Part shown: piece after piece, positions 43,600 through 52,398 of the stretch
How positions within the stretch are numbered: the stretch's first letter is position 1
Layout of the letters: each line of letters begins with the position of its first letter
Origin: an uncultured Bacteroidales bacterium
GTDB lineage: Bacteria > Bacteroidota > Bacteroidia > Bacteroidales > UBA932
Assembly: GCA_944325445.1 (NCBI GenBank)
Contig: CALVAG010000004.1
Coordinates: 1-64,000, forward strand
Direction: 5' to 3'
DNA: 64,000 bases
The notes under the pieces: model-generated
Database searches by the model: none
The model's input: only the letters and a program-made list of their open reading frames with translations
What the model was told of the DNA's origin: nothing
Position numbers and translations under genes: made by a program

Positions 43600-45801
43600 A
43601 TGGTGAAACATTTTTTGACTGCAATACTTCTTTGCCTTTTTCTTTTGCCGGCGGCAAAAGGGCAGCAGACGATTATTGCACCGGAGAGCAGGATCTCTTC
43701 AACCTTTGCCATCTTCATAGACAGCGACTCTTACGAGCATTGCGAGGATGCGGTAATCAAATACCGCGACATGCTGGAGAAGGAGGGGTTGCCGGCCTAT
43801 ATTTTAGTGGCGGATTGGGAGAGTCCCGAACATGTGAAATTCTTTTTGGAGAAATATTATTATGAGCAGGCTCTCGAAGGGGCCGTTTTCATAGGCGATA
43901 TACCTATCCCTATGGTCCGCAGGGCGCAGCACCTCACATCTGCTTTCAAGATGGACGAAAGCGCTCCCATGCACGACTCGTCTGTCCCTTCGGACCGTTT
44001 CTACGACGATTTCAACCTGAAATTCAACTTTATCTGCAGGGATACTGTAAATACGAATCTCTTTTATTACAACCTTGCCGGCGACGGTCCGCAGAAGATA
44101 CATTGCAACATCTATACAGGCCGCATCAAGCCTACAAGAGAGGGCGAGGAGGGTTACAGGCAGATAAACGACTATCTCAACAAGGTTGTTGCGGAGAGGC
44201 AGAATGTGAACTATCTCGATAAGGTGGCTTCGTATGCGGGGCACGGTTCATTCTCCAACAGCCTGAGCGCATGGAAAGACGAATCCGTTACCCTGCGCGA
44301 GCAGATGCCCGATTGCTTCAAGGGCGCAGACGGGGCGAGGTTCTATATGTTCTACATGTATCCTTACATGAAGGAGACGCTTATAGACGAGGTGCAGAGA
44401 GAGGATCTCGATATCATGTTTTTTCATGAGCATGGAGATACCGAGAGGCAGTATCTTACCGGAACTCCCGATGCAACATACGACGATGCCTTTTTCGAAC
44501 TGGCGAAATATAACATCCGTTCTTATCTGAGAAGGATGAAGGATTGGGGCGAAGATGTGGAAGAGGCGAAGAGCAAGATGATGGAGAAATACGGTATAAA
44601 TTCGCTCTGGTTCGAAGGCGCCTTCGATAAGGAGGTGATGGCCAAGGATTCATTGGAAGACCTCAAGACTGGCATTATAGTGGAGGAGATACCGCAGATA
44701 GCCCCGAACGTAAGGCTTACGATTTTCGATGCCTGCTATAACGGTGATTTCAGGGAGCGGAGTTTCATTGCCGGAGAGTATATATTTGCCGGTGGAAAAT
44801 CTATAGTCTGCATAGGCAATTCCGTAAATGTGCTTCAGGACAAATCCTCGTCCGACCTTTTGGGACTGCTTGCGTGCGGATTCAGAGTGGGGACATGGGC
44901 GCAACTTACGAATATTCTGGAGTCGCACATAATAGGAGACCCTACCTTCAGGTTCGCTCCCACCCGCAAGCTCCCCGCAATAAAGATGAATCTTAAGGAT
45001 ACGAGCTATTGGCTTGCTGTCCTGCAGCACAACCTGCCTGTAGACATAAAGGGCCTGGCTCTTTACAAGCTCTTCGATTTGGAGTATGAGAATATGTCTG
45101 ACCTTCTGCTGCAGACCTACAAGTCGAGCGATTCCTATATGCTCAGGCTGCAGTGCCTGCACCTTCTGGCATATTACAACGATTCCAACTATTCTACCCT
45201 TCTGAAACTTGCCGTGAGCGACCCTTATGAATTCATAAGAAGAAAGGCCGCTTACTTTATGGGCAAGGTGGGCCGCAACGATTTCGTGCCTTACCTCAAC
45301 AGGCTCTATCTCGATGATTATCTCTCGGAAAGGGTGGCATTCAATGTGCTGCGTTCCGGAGGGCTGCTCAATACCGGCCTGCTCAAGGCAGATATGGAGA
45401 AGAGAGTGGAGCAGACAGATTACATCTACGATAAGGAGAAATTCCTCAAAACATATGTCGGTGCGATAGAGAACAACAGGGATATGGCGGATTTCGTACT
45501 GGAGAGACTGCTCGACAAGGAGAAGTCTGCAAAGAGCCGCCTTTCATATATCTCTTCTGCAAGGAACAACCCGGCCGCTTCCATGGTTTCGGACATGCTT
45601 GACATCATAAAGGATGAAAGCGAGCCTGTAGAGTTGAAGGTCGGCGTTACCGAGGCTTTGGGCTGGTATGTGTATTCGGAGAGAAAGGGAGAGATCATCG
45701 CTGCATGCGAACAGATTCTCGGCAGCGGAGAGACTCTTGCCCCCGAGTTCGAGGATGAGTTGCAAAAGACAATTAACAGATTGAAGGTTTATATGAGATA
45801 A
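43600..45801 (+). CDS. C25/gingipain-like cysteine peptidase 2, HEAT-like C-terminus
   Basis: This 733-residue protein is a paralogue of the lipoprotein at 35484. It has an ordinary signal peptide (cleavage near AAKG-QQ, residue 21), so it is periplasmic or secreted. The same landmarks are present: the GHG motif at 214-216, His278 in FFHEHGDTERQYLTG, Cys379 in IFDACYNGDF, and SHIIGDPTF closing the peptidase half. The C-terminal half (about 455-725) has HEAT-like helical repeats, clearest in DPYEFIRRKAAYFMGKVGRND, and ends LQKTINRLKVYMR. The stop TAA overlaps an ATG of the next gene. Substrates and any zymogen processing are unknown. Confidence 0.85.
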   Translation: MVKHFLTAILLCLFLLPAAKGQQTIIAPESRISSTFAIFIDSDSYEHCEDAVIKYRDMLEKEGLPAYILVADWESPEHVKFFLEKYYYEQALEGAVFIGDIPIPMVRRAQHLTSAFKMDESAPMHDSSVPSDRFYDDFNLKFNFICRDTVNTNLFYYNLAGDGPQKIHCNIYTGRIKPTREGEEGYRQINDYLNKVVAERQNVNYLDKVASYAGHGSFSNSLSAWKDESVTLREQMPDCFKGADGARFYMFYMYPYMKETLIDEVQREDLDIMFFHEHGDTERQYLTGTPDATYDDAFFELAKYNIRSYLRRMKDWGEDVEEAKSKMMEKYGINSLWFEGAFDKEVMAKDSLEDLKTGIIVEEIPQIAPNVRLTIFDACYNGDFRERSFIAGEYIFAGGKSIVCIGNSVNVLQDKSSSDLLGLLACGFRVGTWAQLTNILESHIIGDPTFRFAPTRKLPAIKMNLKDTSYWLAVLQHNLPVDIKGLALYKLFDLEYENMSDLLLQTYKSSDSYMLRLQCLHLLAYYNDSNYSTLLKLAVSDPYEFIRRKAAYFMGKVGRNDFVPYLNRLYLDDYLSERVAFNVLRSGGLLNTGLLKADMEKRVEQTDYIYDKEKFLKTYVGAIENNRDMADFVLERLLDKEKSAKSRLSYISSARNNPAASMVSDMLDIIKDESEPVELKVGVTEALGWYVYSERKGEIIAACEQILGSGETLAPEFEDELQKTINRLKVYMR

Positions 45802-45815
45802 TGGAGGAATCGGAA

Positions 45816-48098
45816 ATGAATATGAAAAGATATTTTAAGAATATTTTGCACTTGTCTCTTATAACCCTTTTAGGGCTGTTTGCGGCATTTCCGGCAAGTG
45901 CGGCGAAATCCTGGCAGGTAGACGAACTTATAAAATGCAATGCGAAATTGCCGTCGGCATTTGCCATATTTATAGATAGCGAGGCCTTTGCGGAGTGCCG
46001 CGAGCAGGTTATGGAGTACAGAAACGTGCTGGAGAGCGAAGGGCTCGCAACATATATAGTTTCTGCAAATTGGGAGACTCCAGAGCAGGTAAGGGGCGAG
46101 ATTGCCAAACTTGCCGCCAAAAAACCTGTTTTGGAGGGAATGGTCTTCATAGGCGACATCCCTATTGTACGCGTGAGGAAAGGGCAGCACCTTACCACTG
46201 CCTTCAAGATGAATGAGAGTGCATTCCCCATGGTGGAATCTTCCGTTACCAGCGACCGTTTTTACGATACTCCTTCAATGAAGTTCGAGTATATCGGGAA
46301 GGACAGTACCAATGCACGCTATTTCTATTACAATCTGCTCAGCAGCGGCGCCCAGGTGATAATGCCGGCTTACTATTCCGGCAGGATTCTGGTTCCCAAG
46401 CAGCTGGTGCAGGAGAGCGGCAAGAGCGAGTATGAGCTTTTGGGGAACTATCTCGAAAAGGTGGTTGCCGCCCATAAGGAGGAGCGGAACACATTGGACA
46501 GGTTCATCCATTTTGCAGGCCACGGCTATAATTCAGACTGCCTTACGGCATGGAGGCAGCAGGCTATAGCCTTCAGGGATTATTTCCCGGATGCGTTCAA
46601 GAGTTCCGAGGGAAACAAATTCTATAATTTCAGGCAGGACCCGGTGATGAAATATACCCTCTTTACCCAGCTGCAAAGGCCCGGTACAGATCTCTTTATG
46701 TTTTACGAGCACGGCGCTCCCGATACGCAGTATATCAACGGGGATTATCCGGCAGTCAATACCGGTGACTGTATAGAGCAGCTCAAATATACGGTCCGCA
46801 TGGGATATGCAAGGGTAAAGGATGAGCGCAAGGCAGACTATATAAAGGATGTGACGGCCCATTTCGGCCTGAATCCGGATGAGTTTACCGAGGAGCAGAT
46901 TATCAAATACAAGGCTCAGGATTCTACCTTTGCGGCAGACAAAGATATCCTGCTTCCCGATCTTGCAAAACTCAAGACAGCTCCGAGGGTTACCATTTTC
47001 AACGCCTGCTACAACGGTTCGTTCCATGAGGCGGGATATGTTGCCGGCTATCATATCTTCAACGACGGCAATACCGTGGTTACCCAGGGCAATACCGTGA
47101 ACGTATTGCAGGACAAATGGGCTGAACAGCTTATCTCTCTGCTCTATATGGGCGCAAGGGCAGGCTTCTGGCAGAATGAGGTGGTAACGTTGGAGTCTCA
47201 TCTTGTGGGGGACCCCACCTTCAGATTCGCCACTCCGGCGGCGCTTGAAGGAAAGAGTTCGAGCGGGTTCGATTATTCAGATATAAACAATATTCTCCTT
47301 ACCAAGGGAGCACCGGCTATGGGGGCCTCTCCGGCTTTCAGAAACAGCGGCGAAAATGCGGCCGGATTGAAAGAGTACTGGAGCGGTATTCTCGAAGACG
47401 AAAATCCTGCATTGCGCGCCCTTGCGTTGAAGCAGCTGCAGAAACTCTACATGTACGGCAATGTGGCGTTCGACTTTTCTGACCTGGCATACGGGGTTTA
47501 CGAAAACGACCCGAGCATGACCGTAAGGCTTCAGGCTTTATATGCCTTGAGCGTCTGCGCAGATGCCAACTTCCTGCAGGCTGTCAAGGAGGGATTCGGC
47601 GACCTGTATGAAATGATAAGGCGCCAGTCTGCCCATTTTGCAGGCAAGGTGGGAGACGAGAGCCTCGTGGAGTATCTTTGCAATGCCATAGATAACACTC
47701 CTGAGGTGCAGAGGGTCAATTATGCTGCCGGCTCTGCGCTTGCATGTTTTAAGATAGATTCGGCACTCATTGAAGAATATGGTGACAAAGTCTATCTCAG
47801 AGAGTCTGTACCTTTTGATGTAAATTCAAAGAGAGCCGTCCAGGATTTGCGCTCCATGCGTAACTATCCTTCTCACTGGCAGGTAGACAATCTGCTCTCG
47901 ATAATGAAAGACACTTCCGTGGATTTGGAGAAAAGGCTCGTGCTTTGCGAATCGCTCGGATGGTGCAACTACTCCGTGAACAGGGAGAAGATTGCCGCCG
48001 CACTTGAGGCACAACTTTCGTCTGAGGTATCAATGCCAGATGAACTCAGAGAAGAGATGATGAAGACAATAAAGCGTTTGCGCATGTCTGTAAAATAA
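45816..48098 (+). CDS. C25/gingipain-like cysteine peptidase 3, HEAT-like C-terminus
   Basis: This 760-residue protein is the third paralogue. I choose the ATG at 45816 because GGAGG (45803-45807) lies eight bases before it. An in-frame ATG at 45801 overlaps the previous stop, and one at 45822 is also possible. The signal peptide ends near ASA, about residue 29. Motifs: FAGHG (233-237), His299 in FYEHGAPDTQYING, Cys398 in IFNACYNGSF (Asn replaces the Asp found before Ala-Cys in the other two), and SHLVGDPTF. The HEAT-like half contains YEMIRRQSAHFAGKVGDES, and the end is MMKTIKRLRMSVK. A terminator follows. Closest in layout to peptidase 2, so the pair looks like a tandem duplication. Confidence 0.84.
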   Translation: MNMKRYFKNILHLSLITLLGLFAAFPASAAKSWQVDELIKCNAKLPSAFAIFIDSEAFAECREQVMEYRNVLESEGLATYIVSANWETPEQVRGEIAKLAAKKPVLEGMVFIGDIPIVRVRKGQHLTTAFKMNESAFPMVESSVTSDRFYDTPSMKFEYIGKDSTNARYFYYNLLSSGAQVIMPAYYSGRILVPKQLVQESGKSEYELLGNYLEKVVAAHKEERNTLDRFIHFAGHGYNSDCLTAWRQQAIAFRDYFPDAFKSSEGNKFYNFRQDPVMKYTLFTQLQRPGTDLFMFYEHGAPDTQYINGDYPAVNTGDCIEQLKYTVRMGYARVKDERKADYIKDVTAHFGLNPDEFTEEQIIKYKAQDSTFAADKDILLPDLAKLKTAPRVTIFNACYNGSFHEAGYVAGYHIFNDGNTVVTQGNTVNVLQDKWAEQLISLLYMGARAGFWQNEVVTLESHLVGDPTFRFATPAALEGKSSSGFDYSDINNILLTKGAPAMGASPAFRNSGENAAGLKEYWSGILEDENPALRALALKQLQKLYMYGNVAFDFSDLAYGVYENDPSMTVRLQALYALSVCADANFLQAVKEGFGDLYEMIRRQSAHFAGKVGDESLVEYLCNAIDNTPEVQRVNYAAGSALACFKIDSALIEEYGDKVYLRESVPFDVNSKRAVQDLRSMRNYPSHWQVDNLLSIMKDTSVDLEKRLVLCESLGWCNYSVNREKIAAALEAQLSSEVSMPDELREEMMKTIKRLRMSVK

Positions 48099-48115
48099 TC
48101 TTCCCATATAATTCC

Positions 48116-48143
48116 GGGCCGGTTTCATGCCGGCCCTTTTTTT
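48116..48143 (+). terminator. Terminator of the C25-peptidase cluster
   Basis: GGGCCGG and CCGGCCC pair perfectly around a seven-base loop and are followed by seven T. It closes the six-gene cluster 17 bases after the last stop. Confidence 0.88.
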
Positions 48144-48211
48144 GCTGCTATTATGTTTTCCAATAGTATGGCGTAATTCAGACTTGCGGCCAGAGCTGGC
48201 CTTGCGACATA

Positions 48212-50509
48212 TTAATTGCCGGAAGACAAGCGGTTGCCGATTTCCTGATTGCCGTAATTTTTCATCTGTCTTACAACTCTTTCGCCCCAGTTGAAGTTGT
48301 ATGACAGCGATATCCCGAATGTCCTGCTGCTTATGCCGTACTTGGTTTCACGGACAACGCCGTTTCCAAGATTATATTTCATGGTCCGGTTCTTGTCTGA
48401 ATTGAACAAGTCGCTGCAATCCAATGAAAGTTTCAGCTTGTTTTTGAGTACGGACTTGCTGACTTTCAGAGTGACATATACGGGCATACGCTCTTTTGCA
48501 TTCAATCCTTTGATTGAACTGCTGTTGTAAAAGCATATGGCTGTTGCGGTAAACCCGCGCCCGAAGAAAAACAGCGACATTGCGTTTATACTGTAATTTG
48601 TATTCTCGGTTTCAATCTCCTCCCCTTCCATTTTGGAATATGCTCCGGAAACGTTGAAGTTCAGTGACCACCAGTTGAAGGGATTTATGTTTGCCTGCAG
48701 AGAAAGACCGGCTGTCTGGGAACGGCTGCCGTTTATATAGGTCGAATACAGTATATCGTCTGATGTATAGCTGTAAGAGGTAATGATATCGCTGGTATAA
48801 CTGTAGTTTGCAGATATCGTGTATTTGTTTCTCAATGTAAATCCTAAACTTGTACTGTGTCTGAATGCCGGATCGAGACCGGGATTGCCGATATACACGG
48901 TATTGTCGATATAGTATGGCGTAGGGTCAAGATGAGATACAGTGGGGCGTATCGCTCCCCTTGAATAGTTCAACCTCAATATATTTCCCCTCTTTTTGTT
49001 GAGATAGAAAGTCAAAAGCAGATCAGGTCTGAAGTTAAAGAAAGATGTTCCGTTTATATAGCTGTATTCGGCTCTTCCTCCCAGCCTTATACCTACATTT
49101 TCAAACGGGTAGGTATAGTTGAAAAATCCATATACGAGTGTTTCGTCATAATCGGACTCTTCTTCAAATAATCCCTCTTTGTCCATATTCAATCTTTTAT
49201 CTATGACATTGTTGGATATATAGCTGTAATCTATTCCGCCCGTGAATTTATCCTTGTCTGTGAACAGCGTGGTGGTATAATTCGAACTTACTGCAACTGC
49301 ATTGGAAGTGTTTGTACCGTTCGTAGAGCGTATTTTACCGTTGTGCAGCAATGTATCCGTCAAGATGCTTTTTTTATCGGCATAAAAGTAGTTGGCTCTG
49401 ATTTCCAACTTGCCGTCATTCTCAAATGTGTTGGAATAGAGAGCGGAAAAATTTACCGTATTGTTTCTTGTGAGTGTATTGGAATTGGAGTTTCCCAGTG
49501 GGTTATCGTTTAACAAATCCCTTTCATACTGTTTTTCTTTCCGTTTGAGGAAGCGCCCGTTGAGATTCATGGAAAGGAATGATTTCCTGTTGAAATTATG
49601 TGTCAATCCCATGTTTGCCATTACAGAGTAGGGTAATCTGCCGTTTGATTCCGTTGTACGGATGCCGGTCGGCTCTCCGGTTGCATCCGATGTGTTGTCT
49701 GTGTACAAATCATTGATATTCATATACATATACGCCAGATTTGCATCGGTTACAGTATTCCCTCTTTTGTATGTGACGATGTCGGAATGTCTGAAAATGT
49801 CTTTCTTTTCGGTAAACCCATCATATCCGATATCGGAAATGAGCCTTCCTCCCTGTTCTATATTGGTGGTTATCTTTATTACCGCAGCCGCATCTCCATA
49901 TTCGTACCCGGGATCTGAAATCACCTCCACCTCTTTGATATTCTTTCCGGAATAACTGTTCAGGAAATCCGACAGATTCTGGGCACTCAAGAGTCTGTTA
50001 TCTAAGTAAACCGTTGCCTGTTTGCCGTAAACGCTGATGCTGTTGTTCGCGGCCCAGACACCCGGAGTAGTCATAAGAATATTGGGCAACGGTATATCTG
50101 CGAGTTTCTTGTTTTTTGAAATATTGCGGAATTTGAATCCTTCCATGTTATGCTCTACCCTGCTCGCTTCTATTACGGCGGCTGCCAATTGTTCGGCTGA
50201 CGGTGTCAGTCCCACGTTGAACAGGGAGTCTTTTGCAATTTCCAATTGATGTTGCTGCTTTTCATATCCGGTGTATGATACTTCCAGAAAGTACCTTCCT
50301 CCGGCCAATTCGAGCGAAAAGCGGCCGAGGGTATCGGTGTAGAGGAACTTCTTGACCCCGGATTCATTGTTTACAATAACAACGGATGCGTAATCGAGCG
50401 GCAGTTTTGTGTCGGCAGCCTTGACCGTTCCTGACAATTCATACTGCGATTGTGCGTACAGGCATACGGATGCAGCCAGTAGGGCAAGACATAGAAGGAC
50501 TTGTTTCAT
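48212..50509 (-). CDS. Outer-membrane beta-barrel protein with CarboxypepD-like N-domain
   Basis: This 765-residue protein has a signal peptide (LYAQ, near residue 19) and a carboxypeptidase-regulatory-like domain (about 25-105, YELSGTVKAADTKLPLDYASVVIVN). A reduced plug follows (about 125-215, ADIPLPNILMTTPGVW and IKEVEVISDPGYEYGDAAAVIKITTN), then a large barrel. This layout fits the Bacteroidota 'outer membrane protein beta-barrel' family (PF14905 type), relatives of TonB receptors, rather than SusC. A small, broken, exported peptide gene lies 29 bases upstream on the same strand and shares its promoter. The ligand is unknown. Confidence 0.88.
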   Translation of the reverse strand: MKQVLLCLALLAASVCLYAQSQYELSGTVKAADTKLPLDYASVVIVNNESGVKKFLYTDTLGRFSLELAGGRYFLEVSYTGYEKQQHQLEIAKDSLFNVGLTPSAEQLAAAVIEASRVEHNMEGFKFRNISKNKKLADIPLPNILMTTPGVWAANNSISVYGKQATVYLDNRLLSAQNLSDFLNSYSGKNIKEVEVISDPGYEYGDAAAVIKITTNIEQGGRLISDIGYDGFTEKKDIFRHSDIVTYKRGNTVTDANLAYMYMNINDLYTDNTSDATGEPTGIRTTESNGRLPYSVMANMGLTHNFNRKSFLSMNLNGRFLKRKEKQYERDLLNDNPLGNSNSNTLTRNNTVNFSALYSNTFENDGKLEIRANYFYADKKSILTDTLLHNGKIRSTNGTNTSNAVAVSSNYTTTLFTDKDKFTGGIDYSYISNNVIDKRLNMDKEGLFEEESDYDETLVYGFFNYTYPFENVGIRLGGRAEYSYINGTSFFNFRPDLLLTFYLNKKRGNILRLNYSRGAIRPTVSHLDPTPYYIDNTVYIGNPGLDPAFRHSTSLGFTLRNKYTISANYSYTSDIITSYSYTSDDILYSTYINGSRSQTAGLSLQANINPFNWWSLNFNVSGAYSKMEGEEIETENTNYSINAMSLFFFGRGFTATAICFYNSSSIKGLNAKERMPVYVTLKVSKSVLKNKLKLSLDCSDLFNSDKNRTMKYNLGNGVVRETKYGISSRTFGISLSYNFNWGERVVRQMKNYGNQEIGNRLSSGN

Positions 50510-50538
50510 TGATTTTGGGCTAATGGGGTAATTTTTAA

Positions 50539-50751
50539 TTATTTGGATTGGGAATAGTATTTTGATGTTTGCAATCCCTGCAAAAATAAAAAACCATTAT
50601 CATCCATATGCGTGTGATTTACTTCGATGCTGCCGCAATTTTCGCATGTGATTACACAATCTTTAGGGCAGCTTTCCGTCATTGCATACAGAGTTCCTGT
50701 AAGAACCAGGACCGGTAAAAATGCAAATACCTATTTTAAAAAAGTTTTCAT
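50539..50751 (-). pseudogene. Small exported Cys-rich peptide gene interrupted by TAG
   Basis: From ATG 50751 the frame reads MKTFLK, then TAG (50731-50733), then continues without another stop for 63 residues to TAA at 50539. Read through the TAG, it gives a normal signal peptide (VFAFLPVLVLTGTLYA, cleavage after LYA) and a mature peptide of about 46 residues with four cysteines spaced C-x3-C-x3-C-x2-C, then an Asn/His/Asp-rich stretch. A good promoter lies upstream, and the barrel gene starts 29 bases downstream. TAG is an ordinary stop elsewhere in the window (mreB, dsbD, the RND pump), so recoding is unlikely. I do not recognise the peptide family. Confidence 0.7.
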
Positions 50752-50779
50752 GACATAAAATGTTTAATAGTTGACAGTA

Positions 50780-50811
50780 CAAAGGTAAGTCTGTAAAAAT
50801 ATATATACAAT
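50780..50811 (-). promoter_or_regulatory. Promoter of the small peptide-barrel unit
   Basis: The reverse strand has TACCTTTG (50780-50787), a full -7 match, and ATTG (50808-50811) 20 bases upstream as a near -33 box. The start would be about 50773, 22 bases before the peptide ATG. Confidence 0.6.
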
Positions 50812-50835
50812 ACCCATTATTAGGGATTTGGGCAA

Positions 50836-50864
50836 CAAAAAATCCCGCAGGCCTCGCCTGCGGG
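50836..50864 (-). terminator. Terminator of the reverse SusC-SusD operon
   Basis: CCCGCAGG and CCTGCGGG pair over eight bases around a five-base loop. On the reverse strand the stem is followed by ATTTTTT. It lies 30 bases after the SusD stop. Confidence 0.9.
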
Positions 50865-50893
50865 AAGTTCCGTTGTGCTGTTATATCCGGTAT

Positions 50894-52369
50894 TTATTCC
50901 TTGTAACCGGGGTTCTGCTGCAGTTCGGGATAGATTAGTCTCTCTGTCCTTGAAATAGGCAGTGCAACCTGATATGAGTCCCAGTCGAAGGAGTTGGTAT
51001 AGCCGACTCCGCCTGCATAATCGCGCGGGTCTTCTGCAATATCCCTCTTTATGGTGCCGCCGCGTCTCATTATGTCAAAGAAACGGTGTCCTTCTCCGAT
51101 GAACTCTTTCTGGCGCTCCTCCTGAATCAAATCCAATGTAGCAACGACATCCTGTGCAGTAGGGTCAGCCCTTTTGCGGATAATGTTGAGATAGTCGCTT
51201 GCATCCGAAGCTCCGCTCTCCAATCCTGCCTCCGCTGCAATAAGGTATGCTTCGGTAATACGCAGGATGCGGGGGTTGTTTCTTCTGAATGTGTAGCCTC
51301 TGTCTACATTGCCTATGAATTTTTTCAGCCACAGTTCGCCTGTCTTTTTACCCTCTCCGTTAGGATCGTCGTAAGTTATCATCTGTCCGCGTACGTCATT
51401 GGGAGTATTGGTAAAGAGTTCTCTCCATTTCTTTGTAGGGATAAGGCTTCCTCCAGAGTTCGGCTCTCCGAACCAGAGGTTGTGGTAAATGGTGTAGAAA
51501 CCTCCGTCGGGGTCTATATCGCCGTCTGTGCTCACCAGCAGCTCGAGAACGGACTCATCGTCTCCCTCTCTTCCCCAGTAATCGCGGTACTCGTTGTTGG
51601 GCACATATCTGTAAGGTGAATTGTCTATTACATCCACGGCAGCTGTATATGCTTGAGAATATTCGCCTTTATAGAGGTGAACCCTTGCCTGGAGCAGGCG
51701 GGCTGCCCACCAGTTGAAATGGCCTGTATTCTTCTCTTTCGAAAGCAGTCCTAAAGCCGTTTCGAGGTCCTGTTGTACCATTTGGTAGGTCTGTGCCACT
51801 GTGCTGCGCGGAAGTCTGGATTCATGCGGAGCTACAGGTGTCTCTATAAGAACGGCTCCGAGCGAAGCGCCGTTGTCTCTGAGGTACGGATAGCCGTAGA
51901 GCCTTGCAAGGTCGAAATAACAGAGAGCCCTTACGGCATAAGCCTGGCCGAGGTAGTCGTTCTTCGTAGCTATGTCGCTATCTGTCTCCACCTCCAGCGC
52001 CTCTATGTTCTGAATGACGGTATTGGCTCTCATTATCGTTGTATAAAAGCCATTCCACAAACTGAAATAGGTGCTCTGTTCAGACTCGTATGTCATTGCA
52101 TATATATTGTTTGACTGGCCTCCGATGTTTGTGGGGTAGATATTGTCCGCCCTCATGTCTCCCATATATGCCATATATGAGCCGTACATGGTATAATATT
52201 TCAAATCGGTGTACAGGCCGTTTACCACTACTCCCGCATCGTAAAGAGTAGCCATTGCATTCTGGGCTACGACAGAATCGGTAGGGAGTCTGTCTAAGAA
52301 TCCATCGCATGAAGAGAGCCCCGAAATTATAGTAATGCCGACAGCTAATTTATATATTAATTTTTTCAT
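50894..52369 (-). CDS. SusD/RagB-family surface lipoprotein
   Basis: This 491-residue protein has a lipobox LSSC at about residue 21, followed by DGFLDRLPTDSVV, the common SusD N-terminus. TPR-like segments include YLGQAYAVRALCYFDLARLYGYPYL, and the C-terminal part has RITEAYLIAAEAGLESGASDASDYLNIIRKRA and IQEERQKEFIGEGHRFFDIMRRGG. It partners the SusC gene 29 bases upstream. The ligand is not known; no degradative enzyme is next to it. A terminator follows. Confidence 0.95.
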   Translation of the reverse strand: MKKLIYKLAVGITIISGLSSCDGFLDRLPTDSVVAQNAMATLYDAGVVVNGLYTDLKYYTMYGSYMAYMGDMRADNIYPTNIGGQSNNIYAMTYESEQSTYFSLWNGFYTTIMRANTVIQNIEALEVETDSDIATKNDYLGQAYAVRALCYFDLARLYGYPYLRDNGASLGAVLIETPVAPHESRLPRSTVAQTYQMVQQDLETALGLLSKEKNTGHFNWWAARLLQARVHLYKGEYSQAYTAAVDVIDNSPYRYVPNNEYRDYWGREGDDESVLELLVSTDGDIDPDGGFYTIYHNLWFGEPNSGGSLIPTKKWRELFTNTPNDVRGQMITYDDPNGEGKKTGELWLKKFIGNVDRGYTFRRNNPRILRITEAYLIAAEAGLESGASDASDYLNIIRKRADPTAQDVVATLDLIQEERQKEFIGEGHRFFDIMRRGGTIKRDIAEDPRDYAGGVGYTNSFDWDSYQVALPISRTERLIYPELQQNPGYKE

Positions 52370-52398
52370 GTCTCTTTATTTTTAAAGTTAATAATGAT

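Noticed and set aside
35484..48098. The C25-like proteins as intracellular caspase-type phage-defence effectors
   Set aside because: All three have export signals, and they sit with a TonB receptor and outer-membrane proteins, not with sensors, nucleases or other defence genes.
35484..48098. The C25-like proteins as type IX-secreted gingipains
   Set aside because: No C-terminal type IX sorting domain is visible; the proteins end in a helical HEAT-like tail shared by all three.
50731..50733. Reading the internal TAG as a recoded amino acid (pyrrolysine-type) in the small Cys-rich peptide
   Set aside because: TAG is the normal stop of several intact genes in the window (mreB, dsbD, the RND pump), and no suppressor tRNA or recoding element was seen.
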